From: Blastococcus sp. MG754426
GTDB taxonomy: Bacteria > Actinomycetota > Actinomycetes > Mycobacteriales > Geodermatophilaceae
Length of the DNA: 35,327 bases
NCBI RefSeq assembly: GCF_021699055.1
Contig: NZ_SSXC01000042.1
Coordinates: 1 to 35,327, forward strand
Direction of reading: 5' to 3'
The translations under genes and the position numbers were made by a program. The notes below the pieces were generated by a model, which did no database searches, was not told the DNA's origin, and saw nothing but the letters and a program-made list of their open reading frames with translations. Below are positions 22,983-31,242 of the stretch, piece by piece (the stretch's first letter is position 1; the number at the start of each line of letters is the position of its first letter).

Positions 22983-23831
22983 GTGGACGACGAGCCCCCC
23001 GCCGAGGTCGGACCGGACTTCGCCCGTGAGTGGGTGGAGTTCCCCGACCCGGCCGACCCCGAGCACGTCGTGCGGGCCGACCTCACGTGGCTCACCTCGG
23101 CCTGGACCTGCGTGTTCGGCCGGGGCTGCGCGGGCGTGGTGGCGGGGCGGCCGGACGACGGCTGCTGCAGCCACGGCGCCTTCTTCACCGACGAGGACGA
23201 CCTGCACCGGGTCACCGCGGCGGTGGCCGACCTGACCGACGAGGACTGGCAGCTCGCCGCCACCGGGCGCGGCGCCTGGACCGAGGTGGACGACGCCGAG
23301 GACCCGGAGGAGGGGGGCACGGCCGGGGGCGACGGCGGGCCCGTGCGGTCGCTGCGGACCCGCGTGGTCGACGGCGCCTGCGTCTTCCTCAACCGCCCGG
23401 GGTTCGCCGGCGGCACGGGGTGCGCCCTGCACCGGATGGCGCTGCGCACCGGGCTGCACCCCCTGACGACCAAGCCGGACGTGTGCTGGCAGCTGCCCGT
23501 GCGCCGCGAGCAGGAGCACGTGGACCGGCCCGACGGCACCCGGGTGCTGGTGTCGACGATCGGCGAGTTCGACCGGCGCGGCTGGGGGCCGGGCGGCCAC
23601 GACCTGCACTGGTGGTGCACCGGCTCGCCGACCGCGCACGTCTCCCCCGTGCCGCTGGTGGAGACCTACGCCGCGGAGCTGGTCGCGCTGCTGGGGGGAC
23701 CGGCCTACGAGGAGCTACGCCGGCTGACCGAGCTGCGGCTCGACCAGGGCCTGATCGCCCCCCACCCGGCCAGTCCCGCCCTCGCCGGGCCGGTGCCCGT
23801 CCAGCTGCACCGGCGCCGCCCCGAGGCGTGA
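22983..23831 (+). CDS. Cysteine-cluster protein, YkgJ/DUF3109-like
   Basis: A 282-residue soluble protein with conserved-looking cysteines: Cys43 and Cys49 ([11 protein letters not shown]), Cys61 and Cys62 ([11 protein letters not shown]), Cys133 (GACVFLN), Cys147 ([11 protein letters not shown]), Cys168 (KPDVCWQLP) and one in HWWCTG. The order CC-HG, C-FLN, CALH, KP-CW-LP fits the DUF3109/YkgJ zinc- or iron-binding family; a metal ligand set is likely, but the reaction is unknown. Acidic low-complexity residues 100-120 form an insert. The GTG at 22983 has no ribosome site and appears leaderless. Its last 117 bases overlap, on the opposite strand, the 3' end of the AraC-type regulator gene. 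Confidence 0.8.
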   Translation: MDDEPPAEVGPDFAREWVEFPDPADPEHVVRADLTWLTSAWTCVFGRGCAGVVAGRPDDGCCSHGAFFTDEDDLHRVTAAVADLTDEDWQLAATGRGAWTEVDDAEDPEEGGTAGGDGGPVRSLRTRVVDGACVFLNRPGFAGGTGCALHRMALRTGLHPLTTKPDVCWQLPVRREQEHVDRPDGTRVLVSTIGEFDRRGWGPGGHDLHWWCTGSPTAHVSPVPLVETYAAELVALLGGPAYEELRRLTELRLDQGLIAPHPASPALAGPVPVQLHRRRPEA

Positions 23832-24827
23832 CACCGCACCGGCCCGGAAGGTCTGCCGGTAGGCCCGGGGGGAGACCCCGCGGCGGCGGGTGAACTGCTC
23901 GCGCAGCCCGGCCGCCGTCCCGAAGCCGACCAGCCGGGCGATCTCCTCCACCGGGGCGTCGCTGTTCTCCAGCAGCTCCTCGGCCGCTGCGAGCCGCTGG
24001 GCGAGCAGCCACGCGTGCGGCGTGGTGCCCGTGGTGGCCTTGAAGCGCCGGGCGAAGCTGCGCGGGCTCATCAGCGCCCGCCGGGCGAGGACGTCGACCG
24101 AGAGGTCCTCGGCGAGGTGCCGGCCGGCCCACTCCAGGACCAGGCCGAGCAGGTCGTCGGAGCAGGCCGGGACCGGCGCGTCGATGAACTGCGCCTGCCC
24201 GCCGTCGCGGTGCGGCGGGACGACCATCTCTCGGGCCAGCGCGTTGGCCGCGGCCGCACCCCACTCCCGGCGCAGCAGGTGCAGCAGCGCGTCGACGCCG
24301 GCCGCCGTGCCGGCCCCGGTGATGACCTGGCCGTTGTCGACGTAGAGGACCGAGGGGTCGACGTCCAGCGCGGGGAACCGCGTCGCGAGCTCGCCGGCGT
24401 ACTTCCAGTGCGTGGTCACCCGCCGGCCGTCCAGCAGCCCGGCGGCGGCGAGCACGAAGGCGCCGGTGCAGTGGCTCACCAGGATCGCGCCGCGGGCGGC
24501 CGCGGCCCGGAGGGCGTCGAGCAGGGCCGAGGAGGGGTCCTCCTCGAACACCTCCCAGGCCGTGACCAGCACGATGTCGGAGCGCTCGAGCCGCTCGAGG
24601 CCCTGCTCCACGACGATCGGGATGCCGGTGTCGGTGCGCAGCACGCCGGGCCGCTCGGTGACCAGCGCGAAGTCGAAGGCGGGCAGCCCCAGGGCCCGGC
24701 GGTCGTAGCCGAACACCTCGGCCGCGACGCCGACCCCGAAGCTGCCGACGAGACCGTCGGCCACGACCGCGCTGACGACGACGGGGGCCGCGCCGGTGTC
24801 GAGCGCGACGGGCAGGCTGCTGGTCAT
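23715..24827 (-). CDS. GlxA-type transcriptional regulator (DJ-1/PfpI domain plus AraC helix-turn-helix)
   Basis: A 370-residue regulator. Residues about 20-190 form a DJ-1/PfpI-like ligand domain with [16 protein letters not shown] and [17 protein letters not shown]; residues about 225-325 form an AraC DNA-binding domain with [29 protein letters not shown] and [29 protein letters not shown]. The usual end comes soon after that, but this frame continues about 40 residues (rich in Gly, Pro) over the 3' end of the cysteine-cluster gene. The ATG at 24827 is chosen for fit to the family; ATG 24836 is an alternative. A small divergent gene follows across an 82-base spacer. Target genes are unknown. 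Confidence 0.9.
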   Translation of the reverse strand: MTSSLPVALDTGAAPVVVSAVVADGLVGSFGVGVAAEVFGYDRRALGLPAFDFALVTERPGVLRTDTGIPIVVEQGLERLERSDIVLVTAWEVFEEDPSSALLDALRAAAARGAILVSHCTGAFVLAAAGLLDGRRVTTHWKYAGELATRFPALDVDPSVLYVDNGQVITGAGTAAGVDALLHLLRREWGAAAANALAREMVVPPHRDGGQAQFIDAPVPACSDDLLGLVLEWAGRHLAEDLSVDVLARRALMSPRSFARRFKATTGTTPHAWLLAQRLAAAEELLENSDAPVEEIARLVGFGTAAGLREQFTRRRGVSPRAYRQTFRAGAVSRLGAAPVQLDGHRPGEGGTGRVGGDQALVEPQLGQPA

Positions 24828-24909
24828 GCCCTGCATGATGGCAGAAAAGCTGCGGTAGTGGTCACTCCCGCCACTCGTGCGAGCGGGTGGACGGCGCCAC
24901 GCTTCTCCC

Positions 24910-25128
24910 ATGTTGCTGATCACCTGCCCCGTGACCCGGACCGACGAGCTGGTCGCCGACCGGCGCATCCGGTCGGTCACCAACCACCGGACGCACATCG
25001 CGCTGCACGTCGAGTGCCCCGCCTGCGGCGCGGTCCACGCCTACCCGACCGGCCGCCGGTGGGCGGCGACGCGGGCCGCCCGTGCCGCCGCTGCCGCTCG
25101 ACAGGCGCCGGAGCTGCACCCTGCCTAG
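24910..25128 (+). CDS. Small CxxC protein, unknown function
   Basis: A 72-residue product starting MLLITCPVTRTDELV, with a middle that reads HIALHVECPACGAVHAY (Cys36, Cys39) and an Arg/Ala-rich tail. The CPAC pair with a nearby histidine suggests a zinc-ribbon-like half site; Cys6 may add a ligand. Short proteins of this build occur in actinobacteria, but I cannot name a family. There is no clear ribosome site, and the stop codon TAG is part of the TAGCAT hexamer used by the next gene. Divergent from the GlxA-type regulator, so it could be one of its targets. Confidence 0.6.
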   Translation: MLLITCPVTRTDELVADRRIRSVTNHRTHIALHVECPACGAVHAYPTGRRWAATRAARAAAAARQAPELHPA

Positions 25129-25138
25129 CATCGAACAC

Positions 25139-25330
25139 ATGAGCGAAGCCAACTCCGCCGACCAGACCACCGAGAAGGACCCGGACGACTGGGTCACCGG
25201 GGACGAGCCCGCCACCGGTGCCCAGAAGAGCTACCTCGAGACGCTGGCGCGGGGCACCGGCGAGGAGATCCCCGAGGACATCTCGAAGGCCGACGCGTCC
25301 AAGAAGATCGACGACCTCAAGGACGACTGA
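25139..25330 (+). CDS. DUF3072 domain small acidic protein
   Basis: A 63-residue acidic, soluble protein with DDWVTGDEPATGAQKSYLETLARGTGEEIPEDISKADASKKIDDLK, the core of the DUF3072 family. No function is established for the family. The ATG at 25139 lies seven bases after TAGCAT (25126-25131), with no ribosome site, so translation is probably leaderless. The longer in-frame start at 25082 would overlap the upstream gene and add non-family sequence. A strong inverted repeat follows the stop. Confidence 0.85.
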   Translation: MSEANSADQTTEKDPDDWVTGDEPATGAQKSYLETLARGTGEEIPEDISKADASKKIDDLKDD

Positions 25331-25336
25331 CGAGAC

Positions 25337-25386
25337 GCCCGTCCGCCCGCCGCCCCTCGGCGCGCCGGGGGTGAGGTCGGACGGGC
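25337..25386. terminator. Bidirectional terminator between DUF3072 and regX3 genes
   Basis: Perfect 9-bp arms GCCCGTCCG (25337-25345) and CGGACGGGC (25378-25386) enclose a nested GC stem (CCCC 25353-25356 with GGGG 25367-25370). The whole element fills the 56-base convergent gap and ends directly at the regX3 stop codon. No T-run is present. Confidence 0.65.
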
Positions 25387-26076
25387 CTACGCCTCGAGCT
25401 TGTAGCCCAGGCCCCGCACCGTCAGCAGGTACTTCGGGTTCGCGGGGTCGGGCTCCAGCTTGGCCCGCAGCCGCTTGACGTGGACGTCGAGGGTCTTGGT
25501 GTCACCCACGTAGTCCGACCCCCACACGCGGTCGATCAGCTGCGCCCGGGTGAGCACGCGGCCGGCGTTGCGGAGCAGGAGCTCCAGCAGGTCGAACTCC
25601 TTGAGCGGCAGCGCCACCTGCTCGCCGTCCACCGCGACCACGTGCCGCTCGACGTCCATGCGGACCGGCCCGGCGGCCAGCACGCCACCCTCGGCGGGGG
25701 CCGCCTCGGCGGCCTCCCCCCGGCGACGCAGCACGGCCCTGATGCGGGCGACCAGCTCCCGCGCCGAGTACGGCTTGGTCACGTAGTCGTCGGCGCCCAG
25801 CTCGAGGCCGACCACCTTGTCGATCTCGGCGTCCTTGGCGGTCAGCATGATGATCGGCACGTTGCTGCGGGCGCGCAGCATGCGGCAGACCTCCGTCCCG
25901 GGCAGGCCGGGGAGCATGAGGTCGAGCAGCACGATGTCGGCGCCGCCGCGGTCGAACTCCGCCAGGGCGTCGGGCCCGGTGGCGGCCACGACCGTCTCGA
26001 AGCCCTCCCGCCGGAGCATGTAGGACAGGGCGTCGGAGAAGGACTCCTCGTCCTCGACGACCAGGACTCGGGTCAT
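25387..26076 (-). CDS. regX3: OmpR/PhoB-type response regulator, RegX3-like
   Basis: A 229-residue two-component regulator. The receiver domain has the acidic pocket VVEDEE, the phosphorylated Asp52 in LLDLMLPG, and TAKD and DDYVTKPYS for the Thr and Lys switch residues. The C-terminal winged helix has LKEFDLLELLLRNAGRVLTRAQLIDRVWG and TLDVHVKRLRAKLEPDP...VRGLGYKLE. The ATG at 26076 overlaps the kinase stop (ATGA). With the SenX3-like kinase and a divergent phoU it matches the mycobacterial SenX3-RegX3 phosphate-starvation system. The stop is TAG. Confidence 0.94.
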   Translation of the reverse strand: MTRVLVVEDEESFSDALSYMLRREGFETVVAATGPDALAEFDRGGADIVLLDLMLPGLPGTEVCRMLRARSNVPIIMLTAKDAEIDKVVGLELGADDYVTKPYSARELVARIRAVLRRRGEAAEAAPAEGGVLAAGPVRMDVERHVVAVDGEQVALPLKEFDLLELLLRNAGRVLTRAQLIDRVWGSDYVGDTKTLDVHVKRLRAKLEPDPANPKYLLTVRGLGYKLEA

Positions 26077-27275
26077 GAGTGCTCGTTCTCCAGATTCTCC
26101 GTTGCGGAGGCGGGCGATCCCGCCGCCGGGTTCTCCGCGGCACCGGCGAGCGGGATGCGCAGGGTGAACGTCGACCCCAGCCCCTCCTCGCTCCAGACCG
26201 TCACCGAACCACCGTGGTTGCTGGCCACGTGCTTGACGATCGCCAGCCCCAGCCCCGTTCCGCCGGTGCTGCTGGCACGGGACTGGTCCACGCGGTAGAA
26301 GCGCTCGAACACCCGGTGCCGGTCGGCCCGCGGGATGCCGATGCCGCTGTCGGTCACCGCGATCTCGGCGAACCCCGACCGCGCGCGGGCCGCGACCGCG
26401 ACCCGGCTGCTGCCGGTGCTGTACGCCACGGCGTTGGCCAGCAGGTTGGTGACCGCGGTGACCAGCTGGCTCTCCACCCCGCGCACCACCAGGCCCGCCT
26501 GCCCGCCGAGCACGATCTCCAGCCCCTTGGCGCGGGCCGCGGTGCGCGTGCGGTCCACCGCCTCCCCGAGCACCCGGTCCACCTCCACGGGCACCAGCTC
26601 CGGCAGCGGCTCGCCGCCCTGCAGCCGGGAGAGGTCGATCAGCTCGCGCACGAGCCGGCCCAGCCGGTCGGCCTCGTGGGCGATCCGCGCCGCGAAGCGC
26701 TGCACCGCCTCGGGGTCGTCGGCGGCGCCCTCGATCGCCTCGGCGAGCAGGGCCAGCGCCCCCACCGGCGTCTTCAGCTCGTGTCCGACGTTCGCCACGA
26801 AGTCGCGACGGACGGCCTCCACCCGGCGCGCCTCCGTGACGTCCTGCAGCACCAGCGCGACCGGCCCCGCCGGCGTGCCGGCGTCCCCGTCGAGCCGGAT
26901 CCCGTGGACGCCGACCAGCCGCGGCCCCGCGCCGACCAGGTCACCGGGCAGCCGGACGTCGGCCCGCCGGGTGCCCCCGCCGCGCACCGCCCGGGCCAGG
27001 GCGAGCAGCTCCGGCACCAGCAGGCGGGTGCCCCGGACGACACCCAGCGCGCGGGCCGCGGGGTTGGCCAGCAGCACGGCGTCGTCGATGCCCACGACGA
27101 CGAGGGCCGGATCCATCAGGTCCACGAGCCGCCGCGCCAGCGCCGCCTCGGGCGGTGGGACGGACGCCCCGTCGAGGGGGCGGCGCCCGCGGTCGGCGCG
27201 GGAGCGGAGGATGACGGTGGCGGCCACCACCCCACCCAGGAGGAGGCCGACCACCAGGGCGACCAGTGGACTCAC
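26073..27275 (-). CDS. senX3: Sensor histidine kinase, SenX3-like
   Basis: A 400-residue membrane kinase: one N-terminal membrane segment (about 4-23), a PAS-like region (about 50-145), the phospho-accepting His165 in FVANVGHELKTPVGALALLAEAI, and an ATPase domain with NLLANAVAYS, VTDSGIGI, FERFYRVDQSRASSTGGTGLGLAIVKHV. This phrasing closely matches SenX3, and its known role is to set RegX3 phosphorylation when phosphate is scarce, with PhoU as negative partner. The GTG at 27275 is preferred: TAGCAT lies seven bases before it (leaderless pattern) and the family's N-terminus is that short. The ATG at 27311 would add 12 residues and lies beyond that -10. Confidence 0.93.
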   Translation of the reverse strand: MSPLVALVVGLLLGGVVAATVILRSRADRGRRPLDGASVPPPEAALARRLVDLMDPALVVVGIDDAVLLANPAARALGVVRGTRLLVPELLALARAVRGGGTRRADVRLPGDLVGAGPRLVGVHGIRLDGDAGTPAGPVALVLQDVTEARRVEAVRRDFVANVGHELKTPVGALALLAEAIEGAADDPEAVQRFAARIAHEADRLGRLVRELIDLSRLQGGEPLPELVPVEVDRVLGEAVDRTRTAARAKGLEIVLGGQAGLVVRGVESQLVTAVTNLLANAVAYSTGSSRVAVAARARSGFAEIAVTDSGIGIPRADRHRVFERFYRVDQSRASSTGGTGLGLAIVKHVASNHGGSVTVWSEEGLGSTFTLRIPLAGAAENPAAGSPASATENLENEHS

Positions 27276-27324
27276 GGCCCAGATGCTAGGTGGGCCGCGG
27301 CGAGGCACCATGATCAGGCGAGAG

Positions 27325-27376
27325 GTTCACCGCTCGGACGGGTCACTGTTCACCGCCGGGTGGGGCGGAGTTCACC
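27325..27376 (+). promoter_or_regulatory. GTTCACC repeats (PHO-box-like) between senX3 and phoU
   Basis: GTTCACC occurs three times in direct orientation, at 27325, 27348 and 27370, that is 23 and 22 bases apart, close to two helical turns. This is the core of the Streptomyces PhoP box (GTTCACC in 11-base units). An extra GGTCAC at 27341 may be a degenerate unit. A -10-like TACTGT (27408-27413) for phoU lies about 31 bases beyond the last repeat without a good -35, which fits activator dependence. Binding by the neighbouring RegX3-like protein is inferred. Confidence 0.65.
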
Positions 27377-27442
27377 CCACCGCGGCCGGATCAGCCCCGG
27401 CCGCGCCTACTGTCGCCGGGGAACCACGACGAGAGGACGACC

Positions 27443-28111
27443 GTGCGGGACAGCTACCACGAGGAACTCGACGACATCAACACCTGCCTGGTGGAGATGG
27501 CCAACTCCGTGGGCTCGCAGATGAGCACGGCCACCACGGCGCTCCTGGACGCCGATGTCGCCCTGGCCGACCTGGTGATCGCCGGCGACGACCAGATCGA
27601 CGCGACCCGCGAGAGCATCGAGCAGCGCACCTTCACGCTGCTCGCCCGCCAGCAGCCGGTGGCCGGCGACCTGCGGACCATCACGACCGCCATGCGCATC
27701 GTCGCCGACCTCGAGCGGATGGGCGACCTCGCCGCCCACATCGCCAAGGTGGCGCGCATGCGCTTCCCCGACCACGCGGTGCCGCAGGAGGTCCGGCCGG
27801 CCTTCCTCGAGGCGGGCAACGTGGCGGAGCTGCTCATCACCAAGACCGCGACCGTCATCGCCAAGCGCGACGTCGAGGCCGCCCAGGAGCTGGAGACGGA
27901 CGACGACGCGATGGATCAGATCCACCGCGGGCTGTTCCGCCAGCTGCTGAGCGAGGACTGGCCGCACGGCATCGAGTCGGCCATCGACATCACGCTGCTC
28001 GGCCGCTACTACGAGCGCTTCGCCGACCACGCGGTCAGCGTCGCCCGCCGGGTCTGCTACCTGGTCACCGGCGAGCGCTACGACTCCGCGGTCTCGTCAG
28101 CCTCCGGCTGA
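27443..28111 (+). CDS. phoU: Phosphate signalling protein PhoU
   Basis: A 222-residue all-helical protein made of two PhoU repeats. It starts RDSYHEELDDINTCLVEMANSVGSQM and contains the metal-binding-type motifs ERMGDLAAHIAKVA in the first repeat and RYYERFADHAVSVARRV in the second, both classic PhoU signatures. PhoU links phosphate uptake to the two-component kinase and keeps it off when phosphate is plentiful. The GTG at 27443 has AGAGGA a few bases upstream. It diverges from senX3-regX3 across the GTTCACC repeats, so all three genes may answer to the same signal. Confidence 0.95.
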   Translation: MRDSYHEELDDINTCLVEMANSVGSQMSTATTALLDADVALADLVIAGDDQIDATRESIEQRTFTLLARQQPVAGDLRTITTAMRIVADLERMGDLAAHIAKVARMRFPDHAVPQEVRPAFLEAGNVAELLITKTATVIAKRDVEAAQELETDDDAMDQIHRGLFRQLLSEDWPHGIESAIDITLLGRYYERFADHAVSVARRVCYLVTGERYDSAVSSASG

Positions 28112-28124
28112 CACCGCTGCCATC

Positions 28125-28157
28125 ACACTGCCGTCCTCCGGGCGGCACCGCGGCCAG
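28125..28157 (+). repeat. Hairpin repeat family, copy B
   Basis: TGCCGTCC-TCC-GGGCGGCA (28129-28147) preceded by ACAC and followed by CCGCGGCCAGG, 14 bases after the phoU stop. One stem pair is a G-U type; others are fully paired. Two more hairpins follow in the same gap: TGCCGA-CTCC-TCGGCA (28188-28203) and CCCTGCG/CGCAGGG (28205-28211 with 28234-28240). Confidence 0.75.
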
Positions 28158-28247
28158 GAGCCGCGCCCGTTGCGCTGAACCCTGCCCTGCCGACTCCTCG
28201 GCAACCCTGCGGGCCCCGCTCGCCGCGGCGCCTCGCAGGGCGGCTCC

Positions 28248-28288
28248 AGCGCTGACGAGGGGACCCTCCGGGCCCCCTCGTCAGCGCT
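28248..28288. terminator. Strong bidirectional terminator between phoU and gpmA
   Basis: Fifteen-base perfect arms AGCGCTGACGAGGGG (28248-28262) and CCCCTCGTCAGCGCT (28274-28288) surround an 11-base loop. The right arm includes the gpmA stop codon. No T-run follows, but the long stem would fold in transcripts from either side. Confidence 0.8.
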
Positions 28289-29039
28289 TGCCCTGGTTCC
28301 TGACCGCCTCGATGGCGGCTGCCGCGGCGTCGGGGTCGAGGTACTCGCCGCCGGGCTTCACCGGGCGCAGGTCGTCGTCGAGGTCGTAGCGCAGGGGCAC
28401 GCCGGTCGGGATGTTGAGGCCCACCACCTCGTCGTCCGCCATGCCGTCGAGGTGCTTCACCAGCGCCCGCAGGCTGTTGCCGTGGGCGGCGACCAGCACG
28501 GTCTGGCCCAGCCGCAGGTCCGGGACGATCGCGTCGTACCAGTAGGGCAGCATCCGCACGACGACGTCGGCCAGGCACTCGGTCGCAGGCCGCGCCTCCG
28601 GCGGCAGGAACGCGTAGCGCGCGTCGCCGTCCTGGCTGTACTCGCTGCCCGGCTCGATGGGCGGCGGCGGGGTGTCGTAGGACCGCCGCCAGGTCATGAA
28701 CTGCTCCTCGCCGAACTCGGCGAGCGTGGCGGCCTTGTCCTTGCCCTGCAGCGCGCCGTAGTGCCGCTCGTTCAGCCGCCAGGAGCGCTTGACCGGGATC
28801 CACTGCCGGTCGGCCTCGTGCAGCGCGAGCTCGGCGGTCATGATCGCCCGGCGCAGCAGCGAGGTGTGCGAGACGTCGGGCAGCAGCCCGTGCTCGGCCA
28901 TCAGCCGTCCGCCGCGGGCGGCCTCCTCGCGCCCCTGCTCGGTGAGCGGCACGTCCACCCAGCCGGTGAAGAGGTTGGCCTTGTTCCACTCGCTCTCGCC
29001 GTGGCGGAGCAGCACCAGGGTTCCCGTGGAGGTCGTCAC
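28281..29039 (-). CDS. gpmA: 2,3-bisphosphoglycerate-dependent phosphoglycerate mutase
   Basis: The glycolytic mutase that interconverts 3- and 2-phosphoglycerate through a phosphohistidine. The 252-residue protein has [25 protein letters not shown] with the active His13, [29 protein letters not shown], a C-terminal second histidine in [16 protein letters not shown], and [14 protein letters not shown]; all are hallmarks of dPGM. The GTG at 29039 is preferred for family length; an ATG at 29048 is in frame but has its purine run immediately adjacent. In M. tuberculosis gpm1 (Rv0489) also lies beside senX3-regX3, though here it is convergent with phoU. Confidence 0.96.
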   Translation of the reverse strand: MTTSTGTLVLLRHGESEWNKANLFTGWVDVPLTEQGREEAARGGRLMAEHGLLPDVSHTSLLRRAIMTAELALHEADRQWIPVKRSWRLNERHYGALQGKDKAATLAEFGEEQFMTWRRSYDTPPPPIEPGSEYSQDGDARYAFLPPEARPATECLADVVVRMLPYWYDAIVPDLRLGQTVLVAAHGNSLRALVKHLDGMADDEVVGLNIPTGVPLRYDLDDDLRPVKPGGEYLDPDAAAAAIEAVRNQGKR

Positions 29040-29079
29040 GGCGATCATCCTGCCCGACGCCGCCGCCACGGGCAGCGGG

Positions 29080-29115
29080 ACGGGTCGGCCCCGCGGCACC
29101 GCGGTCCGGACCCGT
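29080..29115 (-). terminator. Possible MFS-gene terminator hairpin
   Basis: Arms ACGGGTC (29080-29086) and GACCCGT (29109-29115) enclose two CCGCGG palindromes (29091 and 29099), between the MFS stop and the gpmA start. It could terminate the mshA operon or fold in the gpmA leader region. Confidence 0.35.
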
Positions 29116-29125
29116 TCCCTCCGGG

Positions 29126-30715
29126 TCAGCGCGGATCCGGCGCCGGCTTCGGGCGGCCGGGCAGCCAGATCAGCACCACGACCGCCGCGACCAGGGTGGC
29201 GGTGGCGGTGCCGATCGCCGTCAGGTGCATCGCGGTCACGAAGGCGTCGCGGGCCGGGTCGACGACCGCGACCGCGGCCCGGGCCACCTCCGGCGTCCCC
29301 TCCGCCTGCGCCCGGCGCACGGCCTCCAGCGTGGCGACGACGGACTGCCGGGCGTCGTCGCGCGCGCCCGCCGGCAGCCCGTCGGCCGCCGACCCCAGCT
29401 GCGCGGCGTAGGTCGCCGCGAGCAGCGAACCCAGGATCGCGACCCCGAGGGCGCCGCCGACCTGCCGGACCGAGTTGTTGACCGCGGCCCCGGCGCCGGC
29501 CTTCTCCCGCGGCACCACGGACATGATCGACTCGGTCGCGGGCGCCATGACCGCGCCCATGCCCAGCCCCTGGACGGAGAGCACCACCAGGAGCAGCCAG
29601 ACCGGCGAGGTCAGGTCGAGCAGCTGCACCCCGAGGAAGGACAGGGTGATCAGCAGGAAGCCGGTCGCGCAGACGGCCTTGGCCCCGAACCGCTCGGCCA
29701 GCCCGGAACTCCGAGGAGCCATGAGCGCCATGCCGAGCGCGACCGGGATCAGCGCCGCGCCGCTCTGCAGCGGGGAGTAGCCGCGCACGCCCTGCAGGTA
29801 GAACACCAGGTAGAACGTCGCGCCGAGCAGCGCGAAGAAGTTCAGGCCCAGCGCCGCCGCGGCGGCGGAGAAGGCCGGGTTGCGGAACAGCGAGACGTCG
29901 AGCGCCGGGTGGGCCGACCGGCGCTGCAGCCAGACGAAGACCGCGAGCAGGACCAGGCCGCCCAGGAGCGGCACGAGGACACCCGGCGTCGTCCAGCCCG
30001 CGCCGCCACCGCCGTGGATGATCCCGTAGACCAGGCCGGCGAGCGCCGCGATCGACAGCAGCACGCCCGGCAGATCCAGCCGGCCCGGGGAGGGGTCCTT
30101 CGACTCGGGGACGAAGGCCAGCACGGCGACGATGCCGAGCAGCGCCACGGGGACGCCGACGAGGAAGACCGCGCCCCACCAGAAGTGCTCGAGGACGGCG
30201 CCACCGGCCAGCGGGCCGCCCGCGACGGCGATCCCCGCCGTCCCCGCCCACACGCCGATGGCCCGGCCGCGCTCACGGGGCGGGAAGACGTTGGTGATGA
30301 CGGCGAGCGTCGTCGGCTGGACCGCCGCGCCACCGATGCCCATCACCGCCCGCCAGCCGATCAGCTCCAGCGGGCTGTCGCTCAGCGCCGCGAGCACCGA
30401 CCCCACCGCGAAGACGGACAGCCCGATGAGCAGCACCCGCCGGCGGCCGATCCGGTCACCGATCACGCCCCAGGTGAACAGCAGGCCGGCGAACACGAGG
30501 ATGTAGGCGTCCACGACCCACTGCAGCTCGCCCTGGCTGGCGTCCAGCTCCCGCTGCAGAGTCGGGAGGGCGACGTTGAGGATGGTGTTGCCCATGATCA
30601 CCACGAGCAGGCAGACCGTCATCGTGGCCAGGACCCACCAGCGGCGGGCGTAGCCGGGGGGCAGCTCGTCGCCGGGCGCCACCGCGCCCGGCCGGGACCT
30701 CTCGGTCGCCGTCAC
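29126..30715 (-). CDS. MFS transporter of the DHA2/EmrB drug:H+ antiporter family
   Basis: A 529-residue, 14-helix efflux-type permease. Helix 1 contains [25 protein letters not shown], followed by [34 protein letters not shown] (motif A) and [37 protein letters not shown], the usual DHA2 phrasing. Substrate unknown. The GTG at 30715 overlaps the YbjN stop (GTGA), placing it in the mshA operon, where mycobacteria have a LysE-type exporter gene (Rv0488) instead. An export role for a mycothiol-linked or other thiol compound is speculative. Confidence 0.92.
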   Translation of the reverse strand: MTATERSRPGAVAPGDELPPGYARRWWVLATMTVCLLVVIMGNTILNVALPTLQRELDASQGELQWVVDAYILVFAGLLFTWGVIGDRIGRRRVLLIGLSVFAVGSVLAALSDSPLELIGWRAVMGIGGAAVQPTTLAVITNVFPPRERGRAIGVWAGTAGIAVAGGPLAGGAVLEHFWWGAVFLVGVPVALLGIVAVLAFVPESKDPSPGRLDLPGVLLSIAALAGLVYGIIHGGGGAGWTTPGVLVPLLGGLVLLAVFVWLQRRSAHPALDVSLFRNPAFSAAAAALGLNFFALLGATFYLVFYLQGVRGYSPLQSGAALIPVALGMALMAPRSSGLAERFGAKAVCATGFLLITLSFLGVQLLDLTSPVWLLLVVLSVQGLGMGAVMAPATESIMSVVPREKAGAGAAVNNSVRQVGGALGVAILGSLLAATYAAQLGSAADGLPAGARDDARQSVVATLEAVRRAQAEGTPEVARAAVAVVDPARDAFVTAMHLTAIGTATATLVAAVVVLIWLPGRPKPAPDPR

Positions 30716-31242
30716 GCCCTGCTGGTCGGGTCGGCGCCGGACCGGCGGGTGGGGTCGGCGAAGGCGGCGAACGCCTCCAGGTTGCGCAGCGACTCGCCGC
30801 GCTTGACCCGCCACTCCCACTCGCGGCGGATCGACGTGCCGAAGCCGATCTCCAGCATCGTGTTGAAGTGGTCGTCGGCGTAGCTGAGCACCGACCCGAG
30901 CAGCCGGTCCAGCTCCTCCGGCGTGACGGCGGCGTGCGGCAGCCGCCCGGTCAGGTAGACGTCACCGACGGAGTCGATCGAGTAGGCGACGCCGTACATG
31001 CGGGCGTTGTGCCGCAGCAGGTAGGTCCACAGCTGCTCGCGGTTCTCGTCGGGCTGGCGGCAGACGAACGCCTCCACCCGCAGCGCGTGGTCGCCCACGA
31101 TCAGGCCGCAGACCGTCTTGAGCTTCTTGGTGCCCGGCAGGTCGACCAGCCAGGTGCCCGGCCGCGGGTGCTCGTGCACCAGCTCCGTGTCGCGCAGCGC
31201 CCGGTCGATGACCTCGTCGAGCTCCTCGACGGTCCGGCTCAC
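30712..31242 (-). CDS. YbjN domain-containing protein
   Basis: A 176-residue soluble protein of the YbjN type, related in fold to type III secretion chaperones but of unknown role in actinobacteria. The core runs [72 protein letters not shown] and on to [17 protein letters not shown]. It matches Rv0487, also directly downstream of mshA. The GTG at 31242 overlaps the mshA stop and its own stop overlaps the MFS start, so the three genes are translated in a chain. Confidence 0.88.
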   Translation of the reverse strand: MSRTVEELDEVIDRALRDTELVHEHPRPGTWLVDLPGTKKLKTVCGLIVGDHALRVEAFVCRQPDENREQLWTYLLRHNARMYGVAYSIDSVGDVYLTGRLPHAAVTPEELDRLLGSVLSYADDHFNTMLEIGFGTSIRREWEWRVKRGESLRNLEAFAAFADPTRRSGADPTSRA

